Assembly: GCA_026645575.1 (NCBI GenBank)
Contig: JAPKMW010000168.1
Location: forward strand, 1-15,427
Length of the DNA: 15,427 nucleotides
Source: Caldilineaceae bacterium
GTDB taxonomy: Bacteria > Chloroflexota > Anaerolineae > Caldilineales > Caldilineaceae
Direction: 5' to 3'
Each line of letters begins with the position of its first letter. Positions within the stretch are counted from its first letter, which is position 1. The translations under genes and the position numbers were made by a program. Below the pieces are notes generated by a model that ran no database searches, was not told the DNA's origin, and was given only the letters and a program-made list of their open reading frames with translations. Positions 7,580-15,354 of this stretch are shown here, piece by piece.

Positions 7580-8553
7580 TCGGCGCCTCCGACCAGCTTC
7601 ACATAGACATCTTCCAGATTGGGTGGCCGGCGGATCAAGCGGGCTAGATCAACGTTTGTGCAGTTGTTTTGCAAAAAGGCGATCGTGGTCGGGACATCAT
7701 GACTTTGGATCGTCAACGTTTGTAGATGACCACTGTCCGTCATCGAGGTGGAGACGACTTCGGGGCGTTGGCGTAGATGCGACTCAACTTCGGCGCCGGT
7801 GCCGGGTAGTTGGATTTCCACCACATCTAAGCCATGTAGTAGTTGTTTCAGACCGTCGGGCGTGTCCAGCCGCACAATCACGCCTTCCTTCAACACCGCA
7901 ATGCGGTCACAGAGCGCCTCCATCTCAAACATGTAATGGGAGGTCAAGAAGATGGTGACGCCGCTGGCGCGTACATCTCTGATTAAGTTGCGGAGAGTGC
8001 GCGCTGCCACCGGATCGAGGCCAAGCGTCGGTTCATCGAGAAACAGCACCTTGGGGCTGTTGATCAGCGCTTTGGCAATGTGCAAGCGCTGTTTCATCCC
8101 TTTGGAAAAGCCCTCGACCTGTTCATGGCGGCGATCCCAAAGCTCGACCAGGGTCAAGTAGTGTTGAATACGCGCCTTGGCCACCTTGCGGTCGATCTGG
8201 TAGAGATCAGCAAAGTAACTCAGATTGTCATAAGCGGAAAGACGCCAGTAGAGACCCCGTTCCCCACCAAAGATAAAGTTGATCTGTGGTCGAATCTGGC
8301 GCGCTTGGGTGGCGACATCCAGACCCAGCACTTCAGCGCGTCCGCTGGTGGGTATCAACAACGTGGTGAGAATTTTGATGAGTGTAGTCTTACCGGCGCC
8401 ATTCGGGCCGATTAAGCCAAAGATTTCACCCCTTTGCACCGTGAGTGAAAGATCGGTGAGTGCATGAATGATCTGGCGGCGGCGACGCAAAAAGCCGCTT
8501 GTCCTCTCATACGAGCGCGATAGGTGGTTGACAGCAACGGTCGTAGGATGCAT
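7576..8553 (-). CDS. ABC transporter ATP-binding protein (DrrA/CcmA type)
   Basis: Cytoplasmic ATPase of 325 residues that would power export through the two downstream permeases. Motifs in order: Walker A GPNGAGKT (49-56), a Q-loop region reading INFIFGGERGLYWRLS (91-106) without an obvious glutamine, signature FSKGMKQRL (149-157), Walker B VLFLDEPT (169-176), D-loop GLDP (178-181) and the H-loop His206 in TSHYMFE. A C-terminal extension (about 235-325) ends in the PNLEDVYVKLVG segment common in this subfamily. The ATG at 8553 has an ideal ribosome site, AGGAG, at 8560-8564 with six-base spacing. It is the first gene of the operon, divergent from ppa. No regulator gene is next to it. Confidence 0.92.
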   Translation of the reverse strand: MHPTTVAVNHLSRSYERTSGFLRRRRQIIHALTDLSLTVQRGEIFGLIGPNGAGKTTLIKILTTLLIPTSGRAEVLGLDVATQARQIRPQINFIFGGERGLYWRLSAYDNLSYFADLYQIDRKVAKARIQHYLTLVELWDRRHEQVEGFSKGMKQRLHIAKALINSPKVLFLDEPTLGLDPVAARTLRNLIRDVRASGVTIFLTSHYMFEMEALCDRIAVLKEGVIVRLDTPDGLKQLLHGLDVVEIQLPGTGAEVESHLRQRPEVVSTSMTDSGHLQTLTIQSHDVPTTIAFLQNNCTNVDLARLIRRPPNLEDVYVKLVGGAE

Positions 8554-8764
8554 ATCATGCTCCTAATAACGGATGGGAGAGCAACGTATACCGTTGGCGA
8601 CAAAGCAATGCGCGATTGATAGGTATTGGGTTCAATGGTTCATTGTGGCGCCGAAATTAACACAAGCGGTAGTCCGCAGTCGTTTAGTTTGCAGTCGGTC
8701 CAAGCTGCCTTGGTCGCATTGCGGTCTACTGAGAATAGGTGAAAAAGGTGCTGTTTATTGTGCT

Positions 8765-8800
8765 AATCTCGTAAGTTATTTTATTATAACTTACGAGATT
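8765..8800. repeat. Perfect AT-rich palindrome, 15-bp arms
   Basis: AATCTCGTAAGTTAT (8765-8779) and its exact reverse complement (8786-8800) flank a six-base loop TTTATT. Its position between two divergent genes fits a regulator-binding operator better than a terminator. The ends contain TCGTAA and TTACGA, which recall the B. subtilis Zur half-sites, but the spacing (16 bases) is wrong for that regulator. The responsible factor is unknown. Confidence 0.6.
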
Positions 8801-8849
8801 ATTCTAATTGGCAAAGGGCTGTATCACGTTTTCTGTTGTCGTGACCCAA

Positions 8850-8891
8850 TTGACGCCTATTTTGACGGTAATGACAATTTCGGTTTACACT
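8850..8891 (+). promoter_or_regulatory. Two overlapping promoter candidates for ppa
   Basis: TTGACG (8850-8855) is followed after 17 bases by GACAAT (8873-8878). A second TTGACG (8862-8867) is followed after 18 bases by TACACT (8886-8891). Both match the sigma70 pattern well and would give leaders of roughly 50-65 bases before the ATG at 8950. Confidence 0.45.
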
Positions 8892-8949
8892 ACCAGATAT
8901 CTTATTTTTCATCCCATAGGGATGGCTGAGCTTAGGAAAGTGATAATCT

Positions 8950-9561
8950 ATGAAATTCCCGCCGCCTTTTTACCGTTGGCGTCCTCATCCGTGGCATGGC
9001 CTGGAAGTTGGCAAAAACCCTCCCCACATTGTCCATGCTTATATTGAAATTACGCCTTTCGACTTGATTAAATACGAGATCGATAAGACCACCGGCTACC
9101 TACGTGTTGACCGCCCTCAACGCACCTCCTCTACCCCGCCGGCGCTCTATGGCTTTATCCCGCGCACTTATTGTGATCGTCATGTGGCAGCTTTATCTGC
9201 CACTGCTGAACGGGGTGATGGCGATCCGCTAGATATTTGTGTGTTGAGTGAACGCCCCATTAATCGCTCCGAAGTCATTCTCAATGCGCGCATTGTTGGT
9301 GGGCTGGATGTCAACGACGGCGGCGAGGCGGATGACAAGATTATTGCTGTGCTGGAAAATGATAATGTCTGGGGTAATGCGCAGGAGATTAGCGATCTGC
9401 CGCCCATTCTAATCGAGCGGCTGCGCCATTACTTTGCCACCTATAAACTGGTGCCGGGGCAACCTTCAGAGTTGGTTGTTGAACGGATCTATGATCGCGA
9501 ACATGCCTTAAAGGTGATTGAAGCTGCCATGCGCGACTACCAAGAGGAGTATGGCGGCTAG
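8950..9561 (+). CDS. ppa: Inorganic pyrophosphatase, family I
   Basis: Cytoplasmic enzyme of 203 residues that hydrolyses pyrophosphate to two phosphates with magnesium, driving biosynthetic reactions. Active-site residues align with E. coli PPase: Lys41, Glu43, Arg55, Tyr67, the DGDPLD signature (Asp90, Asp92, Asp95), Asp123, Asp128, Lys130 and the Tyr165-Lys166 pair. It is longer than the 175-residue E. coli enzyme because of an N-terminal extension ([15 protein letters not shown]) and a 13-residue insertion between Tyr67 and the DGDPLD motif. The start at ATG 8950 has AGGA at 8934-8937, somewhat distant. The stop codon abuts the start of the methyltransferase gene, so the two form a bicistron. 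Confidence 0.95.
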   Translation: MKFPPPFYRWRPHPWHGLEVGKNPPHIVHAYIEITPFDLIKYEIDKTTGYLRVDRPQRTSSTPPALYGFIPRTYCDRHVAALSATAERGDGDPLDICVLSERPINRSEVILNARIVGGLDVNDGGEADDKIIAVLENDNVWGNAQEISDLPPILIERLRHYFATYKLVPGQPSELVVERIYDREHALKVIEAAMRDYQEEYGG

Positions 9562-10167
9562 ATGACGACCGATCGACTGGGCTGGGAAAAGCATTATGTA
9601 GAAGGCGCTACGCCGTGGGACACGCGCATCACCCCACCGGAGGTGACCGCCTTCTGGCAGAGCGGTCGGTTAGCTCCCGCCGGCCTGGCGCTTGACATTG
9701 GTTGCGGCCCCGGCACGAATGTCGCCTATCTGGCCGGGTTGGGTTTGCGGACGATTGGCATTGATCTGGCCGGCGGCGCGCTGGCGTTGGCAAGGACGCG
9801 CCTGCAAACCCAACCGATTGCCCTTCAAGCGCGCACCAGCTTTGTCCAAGCCGATGTGACTGCGCTCCCCTTTTGCCACCTCAATGCCTCTTACATCGTT
9901 GATATTGGCTGTTTACATGGCTTACTGCCCGATCAGCGTCCGGCCTACGTCCAGGGTGTCATCGCTAATCTGGCGCCGGGCGGCTATTACCAGCTCTACG
10001 CCTTTGATTGCCTGGCCGATCTGGTCGATGACCCGGTGCGCCGGCTGCGCGGGATGGGAGACACAGAGGTGGAGACCCTCTTTGCGCCCCACCTGACCGT
10101 GGTTGAGATTGTGCGCGCCCGCCCGGATCGCTACCCCTGCCGCTGGTATTTGTTGCATAAGCCATAA
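9562..10167 (+). CDS. Class I SAM-dependent methyltransferase
   Basis: Predicted cytoplasmic protein of 201 residues with a Rossmann-type fold that binds S-adenosylmethionine. Motif I is LDIGCGPGTN (44-53), the acidic residue after strand 2 is Asp68 in GIDLAGGAL, and QADVTALPF (96-104) is the adenine-contact segment. The N-terminal WEKHYVEGATPWD (8-20) resembles thiopurine-methyltransferase/TehB-like proteins, but the substrate cannot be told. The ATG follows the ppa stop with no gap. GAGGAG at 9544-9549 inside ppa provides a ribosome site 12 bases upstream, so translation is probably coupled. A hairpin follows four bases after the stop. Confidence 0.88.
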   Translation: MTTDRLGWEKHYVEGATPWDTRITPPEVTAFWQSGRLAPAGLALDIGCGPGTNVAYLAGLGLRTIGIDLAGGALALARTRLQTQPIALQARTSFVQADVTALPFCHLNASYIVDIGCLHGLLPDQRPAYVQGVIANLAPGGYYQLYAFDCLADLVDDPVRRLRGMGDTEVETLFAPHLTVVEIVRARPDRYPCRWYLLHKP

Positions 10168-10170
10168 CCT

Positions 10171-10215
10171 GCGTGAGCGTGGCACGGAACTGCCTGCTCC
10201 ACACAACGCTTACGC
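10171..10215 (+). terminator. Hairpin after the ppa-methyltransferase pair
   Basis: GCGTGAGCGT (10171-10180) pairs with ACGCTTACGC (10206-10215) at nine of ten positions, with an inner GGCA/TGCC pair. It lies right after the methyltransferase stop. There is no T-run, so the terminator role is inferred. Confidence 0.4.
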
Positions 10216-10241
10216 TGCCGCTGACGGAAAGGCGCCCCTAT

Positions 10242-10273
10242 CCACTTGACCAGGGAAAAAACAGGGCAAGTGG
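10242..10273. repeat. Small inverted repeat in the 10168-10401 gap
   Basis: CCACTTG (10242-10248) and CAAGTGG (10267-10273) are exact complements around an A-rich loop. It may be part of the same read-through barrier or a leader structure for the membrane gene at 10402. The rest of this 234-base gap shows no gene; TTGGAC at 10344-10349 with TTGCAT 17 bases later is only a weak promoter candidate. Confidence 0.3.
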
Positions 10274-10401
10274 CGCATTGCGCTACTCCCCAGCTACCTC
10301 TTTCGCTAAAAACGATTTTGACTTATCCTCTCTGGAGAGAATATTGGACAAGGTTAACGCTTGTCTTTGCATAGTCATTTAGTATTGTCTGGATTGTTGT
10401 T

Positions 10402-11604
10402 ATGCTAAACCGTTATCGCCCCCTGGCCTTTTTGGCCCTGGCCCTGGCCGCCGCGACTGGCATGCTCCTGCGCTTTGGCCTGGTGCTGGGGATGCCGGCC
10501 TGGGCGCAGAATTACACTGCTATCCGTCATGCTCACAGTCATCTCATGTATTTCGGCTGGGTGACAGTGGCGTTGATGGCCCTGATCTGGCATTTCTTGC
10601 CCCCCATCACCGGGCGACCACTGCCCCGTGGCGCAGGTCTACAGATGGCGACCAGCATGCTGCTGGCGCTCCTTAGTTTTCCCGCCTTTTGGGTCAATGG
10701 CTACGGAATCACCCAAATCGGTTCAGCCGAATTGCCGCTTGGTTCGATGGCGGCGGGGGTAAACGGCTTTCTCTGGTTGGTCTTTGTGGCGCTCTATGTG
10801 CGTGCGACCTGGGGTTTGGCGGCGCGCCCCTTGGCTGTCCAACTGTGGGATTGGGCGGTTGTGTTGCTGGTTTTTGCCTTTAGCGGCGCCTTGGGTTTGA
10901 TGGTGAGCGTCGCCTTGGGGTTGACTGATCCGTTGATCCAACAACTTTCCCTGCACCTCTTCCTTGATCTCTTTGGCGTCGGCTGGTTCAATCTGGCCCT
11001 GTTAGGCATCCTTTGGGCGATACTAGGGGAAGAAGCCACAGCGCAACCATGGCTACCAACCCAAAGTCTGGCCCTGTTTTTGGCGCCAACCTTTATCTTG
11101 GGTGTGTCGCCGGCGTTGGTGACGGTCGATATGTTCTGGTTGGCCGCCCTTGCGAATGTGGCGGCAGCATTCCTACTGGGGCGTCACTTATGGGCACTCT
11201 GGCGGCAGCGATCCCGGTTACCCTTGCTGGCGCGTTTTGGCTTGCTGATTCTGGCTGTGCATTTGCTCACCGCCGTGGCGCTCCTCTGGCCCGGCTTCTG
11301 GCAGTGGAGCGCCGGCACCCAGTTGCGGGTCTTCTTCCTGCACAACTTTTTGTTGGGTTGGGTCAGCAGTACATTGCTGGGCGTTCTCTGGAAAATGGGG
11401 AACAAACAACCTAAGTGGGGTGAAGGGCCTATCGCTTTCGCCTGGATAGGGGGCGTCGCTATTATGTTACTGGCGCTCCTGGGTGTCGGTTTCTTGCAAT
11501 TTAATCCCATTCCTGCTGTCACCTGGTTTTGGCTGGCGGCGTGGAGTAGCGTCCCGCTGGCAGCAGTGGCACTGTACGTATGTGCCGAGCAGTTGCGCTC
11601 TTAA
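10402..11604 (+). CDS. Polytopic membrane protein with oxidase-subunit-I-like histidine pattern
   Basis: Integral membrane protein of 400 residues with about 12 predicted helices (first 7-28, last about 370-393), the helix number of heme-copper oxidase subunit I and a usual count for NnrS-type proteins. Histidines lie in or near membrane segments: HAHSH (43-47) followed by GW (52-53), His185 followed by GW (194-195), His287, and His314 followed by GW (319-320). This pattern suggests heme or copper binding or descent from an oxidase-like protein. However, the canonical HCO copper-site signature (H-x3-Y/V plus HH) was not found, so catalysis as an oxidase is unlikely. No subunit II or cytochrome gene lies nearby. 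The ATG at 10402 lacks a clear ribosome site. The stop codon is embedded in the long hairpin at 11598-11665. Confidence 0.7.
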   Translation: MLNRYRPLAFLALALAAATGMLLRFGLVLGMPAWAQNYTAIRHAHSHLMYFGWVTVALMALIWHFLPPITGRPLPRGAGLQMATSMLLALLSFPAFWVNGYGITQIGSAELPLGSMAAGVNGFLWLVFVALYVRATWGLAARPLAVQLWDWAVVLLVFAFSGALGLMVSVALGLTDPLIQQLSLHLFLDLFGVGWFNLALLGILWAILGEEATAQPWLPTQSLALFLAPTFILGVSPALVTVDMFWLAALANVAAAFLLGRHLWALWRQRSRLPLLARFGLLILAVHLLTAVALLWPGFWQWSAGTQLRVFFLHNFLLGWVSSTLLGVLWKMGNKQPKWGEGPIAFAWIGGVAIMLLALLGVGFLQFNPIPAVTWFWLAAWSSVPLAAVALYVCAEQLRS

Positions 11605-11665
11605 CGAAGCGTGCGCACGCCCACGTGTACACTGGCACGTGGGCGTGCGCACGCCTCGTTAAGAG
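11598..11665. terminator. Strong bidirectional hairpin, 30-bp arms
   Basis: The arms 11598-11627 and 11636-11665 are reverse complements at 29 of 30 positions with an eight-base loop. They contain the nested self-complementary motif GTGCGCAC. The left arm includes the last codon and stop of the membrane-protein gene, and the right arm ends six bases from the stop of the convergent aldolase gene. It very likely blocks read-through both ways. The GC-rich stem has only short T stretches outside it. Confidence 0.75.
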
Positions 11666-11683
11666 ACGAGGTTAAGAGACGAG
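11658..11683. repeat. 13-bp tandem duplication over the aldolase stop
   Basis: GTTAAGAGACGAG occurs twice head to tail (11658-11670 and 11671-11683). Read on the minus strand, each copy contains a TAA in the aldolase frame context. The stop in use is in the right copy (11672-11674), and the left copy forms part of the hairpin arm. It looks like recent replication slippage that left the protein unchanged. Confidence 0.8.
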
Positions 11684-12454
11684 GCGGCGTAGCGCTTCGC
11701 CGTTATTCTTGAACCATTGGTAGAGAATCGCAATATCAGTGCCGATGCAGAAGTGGCGGACGCCAAGATTCAAATAGTAATCGGCATCCTCCGGTGCGCC
11801 GATTTCGGCCCGCGGTTGGATGCCGCGCTTTAGCGCCGTCTCGATCACATATTTCTCGACCGCCTTGATCTCGGCCGAGCCACGTTGACCGGCCTTATCA
11901 ATGTTCATCGTATAGTCAGCGCCGCCCCACTGAATCATGTCGAGACCGGGCAGGGCCAGGATTTCCTCCAACTGATCGACGGCGCCCTGTTTCTCGATCA
12001 TCAACATCACCACCGTGTCGCGTAACGCCTGCACATATTCCGGCCCGCCGCCATAGCCCATATAGGCGTGACGGCGCATTCCTACGCCAAAGTTGCCGCC
12101 ATCGGTTTTGGTATCCGGTTTGACTGAGAGGATGCAATGGCGCGCCTCTTCCACATTGTGACAATCGGCAAAGAGGACGCTCTGGAAACCAGAACCAATC
12201 GCCCGTTGACCGACAAATTGATGGGTGTCATAATCCACTTTGATCATCATCCCTAGATCATACAACTCGGCGGCGCGACAGAGGTTGTCCAGATCATGCA
12301 AGTCATAGGGCGCATACTCGGCCACAAACTCGATATAGTCATAGACCCCCGTATGCCCAATCGCTTCGACAATCGACGGCCAGACCGTGTGGATGTGGGT
12401 GGAGACGCTGGGCTTGTTCTCCTTGAGCAGTTGACGTAATTTGTTCGGACGCAT
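11672..12454 (-). CDS. HpcH/HpaI aldolase-family protein with altered active site
   Basis: Cytoplasmic TIM-barrel protein of 260 residues, the family's normal length. Class II aldolases of this family cleave or form 2-keto-acid aldols with a divalent metal. The metal ligands align with E. coli HpcH Glu149 and Asp175 as Glu154 (LMIEKQGAV) and Asp180 (WGGADYTM). The catalytic His45 of the DGEHAP motif is replaced by Tyr47 (VAEYAP), and Arg70 is replaced by Lys72 (MIKVDYD). These replacements seem typical of a distinct subfamily with the EFVAEYAPYD segment rather than a single mutation. The ATG at 12454 has a full AGGAGG at 12461-12466 with six-base spacing. It is last in the minus-strand cluster, 43 bases after the AAA ATPase gene. 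The reaction is unknown. Confidence 0.87.
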   Translation of the reverse strand: MRPNKLRQLLKENKPSVSTHIHTVWPSIVEAIGHTGVYDYIEFVAEYAPYDLHDLDNLCRAAELYDLGMMIKVDYDTHQFVGQRAIGSGFQSVLFADCHNVEEARHCILSVKPDTKTDGGNFGVGMRRHAYMGYGGGPEYVQALRDTVVMLMIEKQGAVDQLEEILALPGLDMIQWGGADYTMNIDKAGQRGSAEIKAVEKYVIETALKRGIQPRAEIGAPEDADYYLNLGVRHFCIGTDIAILYQWFKNNGEALRRLVS

Positions 12455-12497
12455 TTTCTTCCTCCTGGTAGTGGTTCATTGGTTGGTTAATAGATGA

Positions 12498-14009
12498 TTA
12501 GTTCGTTGATGGAGATACAGTAGCCGAAGCCCGCCGGGCGCGCTGTCTGGCCCAAAGGCGCAGCGCTTCGATCTCCTCCTCCATCATCCGGCTGAGGGGG
12601 ACGGTGTCTTGTAGGACTGTGAGGAGATCGTCCATGTTTAGATGACCGCCCCGATCAAAGGCTTCGTAGAGACCGGCAATGATCGCCTGCTCAATCTCGG
12701 CGCCGGAGAGACCATCGGAAGCCATGGCTAGGGTTTGTAGGTCAAACTTTTCAGAACCGCGATTCCGCTTTTGCAGATGAATCGACCAAATATCGATGCG
12801 TTCTTGTAGATCGGGCAGATCGACAAAGAAAATTTCATCAAAACGCCCCTTGCGCACCAATTCAGGGGGTAGATGCTCGACTGAGTTGGCCGTTGCAATC
12901 ACAAAGACCGGCGCTTGTTTTTCCTGGAGCCAGGTGATAAAGCTGCCAAAGACCCTGGCCGCCGTACCAGCATCACTCACATTGCTCGAACCGACGCCGG
13001 AAAAGCCTTTTTCGATCTCATCGACCCAGAGCACCACCGGCGCAATGCTTTCGGCTACTTTGATAGCGTTGCGCAAATTCTCTTCGCTGGAGCCGACCAG
13101 CGAAGCAAAGAGCCGCCCCACATCTAGCCGCAACAACGGCAAGCGCCAGGCGTTGGCGACCGCCTTCGCCACCAGTGATTTACCGCACCCCTGTACACCG
13201 ACCAGCAAGATCCCTTTGGGTTCCGGCAACCCGAAGGCGCGCGCCTTCTCGTCAAAGGCGCGTTCACGCTTGCGCAGCCACTCCTTGAGAATCGATAACC
13301 CGCCGACGGTGGCTAACTGTTCGGCGCTGGCATAAAATTCCAGCAACCCACTCTTGCGAATGATCTGCTGCTTCTCCGCTGTCACCGCGTCAATCGCGTC
13401 GCCGTCCAACCGACCATCAGCCTGGATGATCGCTTTGGCAATGGCATTCTGCGCCTCTACCTCTGTCAAGCCAAGACAGGCTTTGACCAGACGCGTGCGC
13501 TGTCGTCGATCCAACGCCACCTTGCTGGCGCCACGGCGGGCATCTTCAATCAACCGCTCCAACATGACCAGCAACTGCGCTTCCGTGGGCAGGTTGAAAT
13601 CCAAGACCGTAATCTCTTTTTCCAACTCCGGTGGAATCTTGAAAACTGGACCCAGCAGGATGACTGTTTTGCTGGTCTTCTGACTTTGTAAGCCAAAGGC
13701 GACTTCACGCAAGCGGCGCACAATGGTCGGCTCTTTGAGATAGGGGTGGAAGTCGCGCAGCACCCAGATGCAGCCATCGGTGTCTTCCAGGATCGTTCCC
13801 AGTAGCGCCAATGGGTCACGCTTGCCGGTATCGATGCGATCAGGTACAGCCGGATTGACAACGCCGGTGGTTGCACTCCAAAATAATAACCGCTTTTTCT
13901 GGTCGAGCGCCAGCGCCTCGATCTCCGTTAGCGCCCGGCGCTCTTCCGGCGTCACCACCCAAAGCAACGGGTAGCGCGCCCGGATGTAGACATCTAATTC
14001 TTTCCTCAA
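12498..14009 (-). CDS. AAA ATPase of the Ycf46 type
   Basis: Predicted cytoplasmic protein of 503 residues, the size of Ycf46 proteins. An N-terminal domain (1-215) starting with [19 protein letters not shown] carries no cysteine motif or membrane segment. The AAA module (about 232-450) has Walker A GVQGCGKS (271-278), Walker [10 protein letters not shown] (325-333), the sensor-1 Asn375 in ATAN, arginine-finger candidates Arg386 and Arg389 in RKGRFDE, and sensor-2 LSGAEIEQA (434-442). The module is intact, so ATP hydrolysis and ring assembly are expected. Ycf46 is known from algal plastids and cyanobacteria; its molecular job is not established. The gene starts 27 bases after the stop of the upstream unknown gene, and the aldolase gene follows 43 bases later, suggesting an operon. 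Confidence 0.9.
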   Translation of the reverse strand: MRKELDVYIRARYPLLWVVTPEERRALTEIEALALDQKKRLLFWSATTGVVNPAVPDRIDTGKRDPLALLGTILEDTDGCIWVLRDFHPYLKEPTIVRRLREVAFGLQSQKTSKTVILLGPVFKIPPELEKEITVLDFNLPTEAQLLVMLERLIEDARRGASKVALDRRQRTRLVKACLGLTEVEAQNAIAKAIIQADGRLDGDAIDAVTAEKQQIIRKSGLLEFYASAEQLATVGGLSILKEWLRKRERAFDEKARAFGLPEPKGILLVGVQGCGKSLVAKAVANAWRLPLLRLDVGRLFASLVGSSEENLRNAIKVAESIAPVVLWVDEIEKGFSGVGSSNVSDAGTAARVFGSFITWLQEKQAPVFVIATANSVEHLPPELVRKGRFDEIFFVDLPDLQERIDIWSIHLQKRNRGSEKFDLQTLAMASDGLSGAEIEQAIIAGLYEAFDRGGHLNMDDLLTVLQDTVPLSRMMEEEIEALRLWARQRARRASATVSPSTN

Positions 14010-14015
14010 CCGTCG

Positions 14016-14020
14016 CTCCT
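14016..14020 (-). promoter_or_regulatory. Ribosome site fixing the TTG start of the AAA gene
   Basis: AGGAG on the minus strand lies six bases before the TTG codon at 14009-14007. No ATG or GTG with comparable support exists nearby, so a TTG start is the best reading and may lower translation of the ATPase. Confidence 0.7.
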
Positions 14021-14036
14021 ATAAGTACACGCATCC

Positions 14037-15239
14037 TCACCGCACCTGCCACAACCGCCCATAGAGTTCATATTTGCTGACTTCGTCCCCATTGAGATAA
14101 ACTTTCACACTCGACCAGCTTTGCACATACTCCCAGATTCGCCAGAAGTGACGCACCTCGCCTTTGCGAAAGTGGATACGATGAATCAAATGACGGTCTT
14201 CATCCATAAGCGCCACATAACCGGGGAGTCGTTGGGCCAGTTCCAGGGCAAAGGTAAAAAAGTCGGAACGACTTTCGCCAAACTCTAGCACCAACTGCCA
14301 GCCGGTGTCATTTGTATCAACCTCGCCACTTTCGCCGTCACCAACTTCGCCCGCTGTGCCCGCTTCCTCGGCTATAGCAGTAAGCTCACGTAGCAGCGGT
14401 TCCAATACAGGCCGCACATTCGGCTGAGGAAGGGCAAAGCGGAGATCGCGATGCTGCGCGCGCCACGGTTGCGGTTGTTGCGCTGCCTCACCTAACTGTG
14501 CTAACGCATAGGTTAACGGTTCCTGTCCCAGGGTGGCCGCCAGTGACGAAAGCCGTAGCGTCAACAGCGCCTGGCTGGGCAGGGCGGTCGTCAACGGCCA
14601 CTGCTGCAAGAGCGCGGGGAGTTGCTGCGGTTGCAACGACTGGTTGAGCAATGCTTGTAAGCCTAACGCCACGCCCATCAGCGAACCCGACAGCGCTCCC
14701 GCCTGTTCGCTTGCCAACCACGCTGACAGCGCAATCCCGTCTTGTGTCAACCAGTGGGCTAATAGCTGCAACCGCCCCAGCCCTATTTGCTGTTGCCAGG
14801 CGACGGCGCCTTGTAAACGTTCTACTTCGCCAATAATCCGCGGCACTTGTTTTGCTTCTAACAAGCCCACCTCTAAATGCGCCAGATAGAACTGTTGAAA
14901 AGCAATGGGCGCCGGTTCCGTCGGCTGATTGAGCCAATATAACAAGGCCGCACGTTGTTTCGGTGTAAAGGCCGCATAGCCAACGTTGGTCGGTGGCATG
15001 ACATCGATTGCTGTTGCCCCCGTTAGCGGCGGCATGACCGTCAGCGCCGGATCGACCAAGATGTAATCGCTCATCGGCGCCGTTGTTGCCGGGCGAAAAC
15101 TCAGCGGGAAGGCATGGCTTTGCGCCGCCGCTTGTAGCACCGCGTGGGCCGGTGCGTGCTGCCCCAGAATACGAACAAGCGGATTGTCCAACAAATGTAA
15201 TTTTGACGCTTGGCGCGACGACTTTCGTTTGGTACTCAT
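14037..15239 (-). CDS. Protein of unknown function, possible TerB_N-like region
   Basis: Not confidently recognised. The start chosen at ATG 15239 gives 400 residues beginning MSTKRKSSRQ. The longer reading from 15341 runs through the likely promoter. It is soluble, with no signal peptide or membrane segment. Residues about 90-130 (FTPKQRAALLYWLNQ ... FQQFYLAHLEVGLLE) loosely resemble the R-x-x-YL-x-W and YxxGLE pattern of TerB_N domains. The centre (about 135-270) is Leu/Gln/Ala-rich and helical. An acidic Glu/Gly/Asp linker lies near 295-315. The C-terminus is an alpha/beta-looking segment with WEYVQSWSSVKVYLNGDEV and ends in LYGRLWQVR. It precedes the Ycf46-like ATPase by 27 bases and probably forms an operon with it, so a joint function is inferred. 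Confidence 0.65.
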   Translation of the reverse strand: MSTKRKSSRQASKLHLLDNPLVRILGQHAPAHAVLQAAAQSHAFPLSFRPATTAPMSDYILVDPALTVMPPLTGATAIDVMPPTNVGYAAFTPKQRAALLYWLNQPTEPAPIAFQQFYLAHLEVGLLEAKQVPRIIGEVERLQGAVAWQQQIGLGRLQLLAHWLTQDGIALSAWLASEQAGALSGSLMGVALGLQALLNQSLQPQQLPALLQQWPLTTALPSQALLTLRLSSLAATLGQEPLTYALAQLGEAAQQPQPWRAQHRDLRFALPQPNVRPVLEPLLRELTAIAEEAGTAGEVGDGESGEVDTNDTGWQLVLEFGESRSDFFTFALELAQRLPGYVALMDEDRHLIHRIHFRKGEVRHFWRIWEYVQSWSSVKVYLNGDEVSKYELYGRLWQVR

Positions 15240-15246
15240 ATTGTCT

Positions 15247-15275
15247 ATTCTAACGGTTCTACCAGAAAGTGGAAA
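15247..15275 (-). promoter_or_regulatory. Candidate promoter of the three-gene minus-strand cluster
   Basis: On the minus strand TTTCCA (15275-15270) is followed after 17 bases by TAGAAT (15252-15247). The -10 box ends seven bases before the ATG at 15239, so transcription would begin at or next to the start codon, giving a leaderless message. That agrees with the lack of a Shine-Dalgarno site before this ATG. Confidence 0.4.
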
Positions 15276-15345
15276 ACCGACAAAATCGTTGAATACAGCT
15301 TTGCACCATCGGTCATCATGCCGTACCACCGTTTTCGCCAAGGTA

Positions 15346-15354
15346 TGCTATACT
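15346..15354 (+). promoter_or_regulatory. Extended -10 promoter near the right edge
   Basis: TGCTATACT is an extended -10 element (TGn plus TATACT). There is no matching -35 box at the usual distance. A short hairpin, CCTGG (15391-15395) with CCAGG (15403-15407), follows in the would-be leader. It would drive a plus-strand gene beyond the window. Confidence 0.35.

Larger units (their letters stand above)
8554..8949. other. Divergent intergenic region, ABC operon versus ppa
   Basis: This 396-base stretch contains no convincing gene; short open frames here lack ribosome sites and recognisable sequence. It is more AT-rich than its surroundings, especially 8755-8930. It holds a perfect palindrome (8765-8800), two overlapping promoter candidates for ppa (8850-8891), and AGGA at 8934-8937 ahead of the ppa ATG. 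No clear promoter for the minus-strand ABC operon was identified. Confidence 0.6.

Noticed and set aside
8765..8800. Zur operator
   Set aside because: TCGTAA/TTACGA ends are similar, but they are 16 bases apart, whereas the Zur box has only about three bases between them.
8573..9047. Plus-strand frames of 118 and 79 codons in the intergenic region before ppa
   Set aside because: They run through the palindrome and promoter candidates, have no ribosome site, and one overlaps ppa out of frame.
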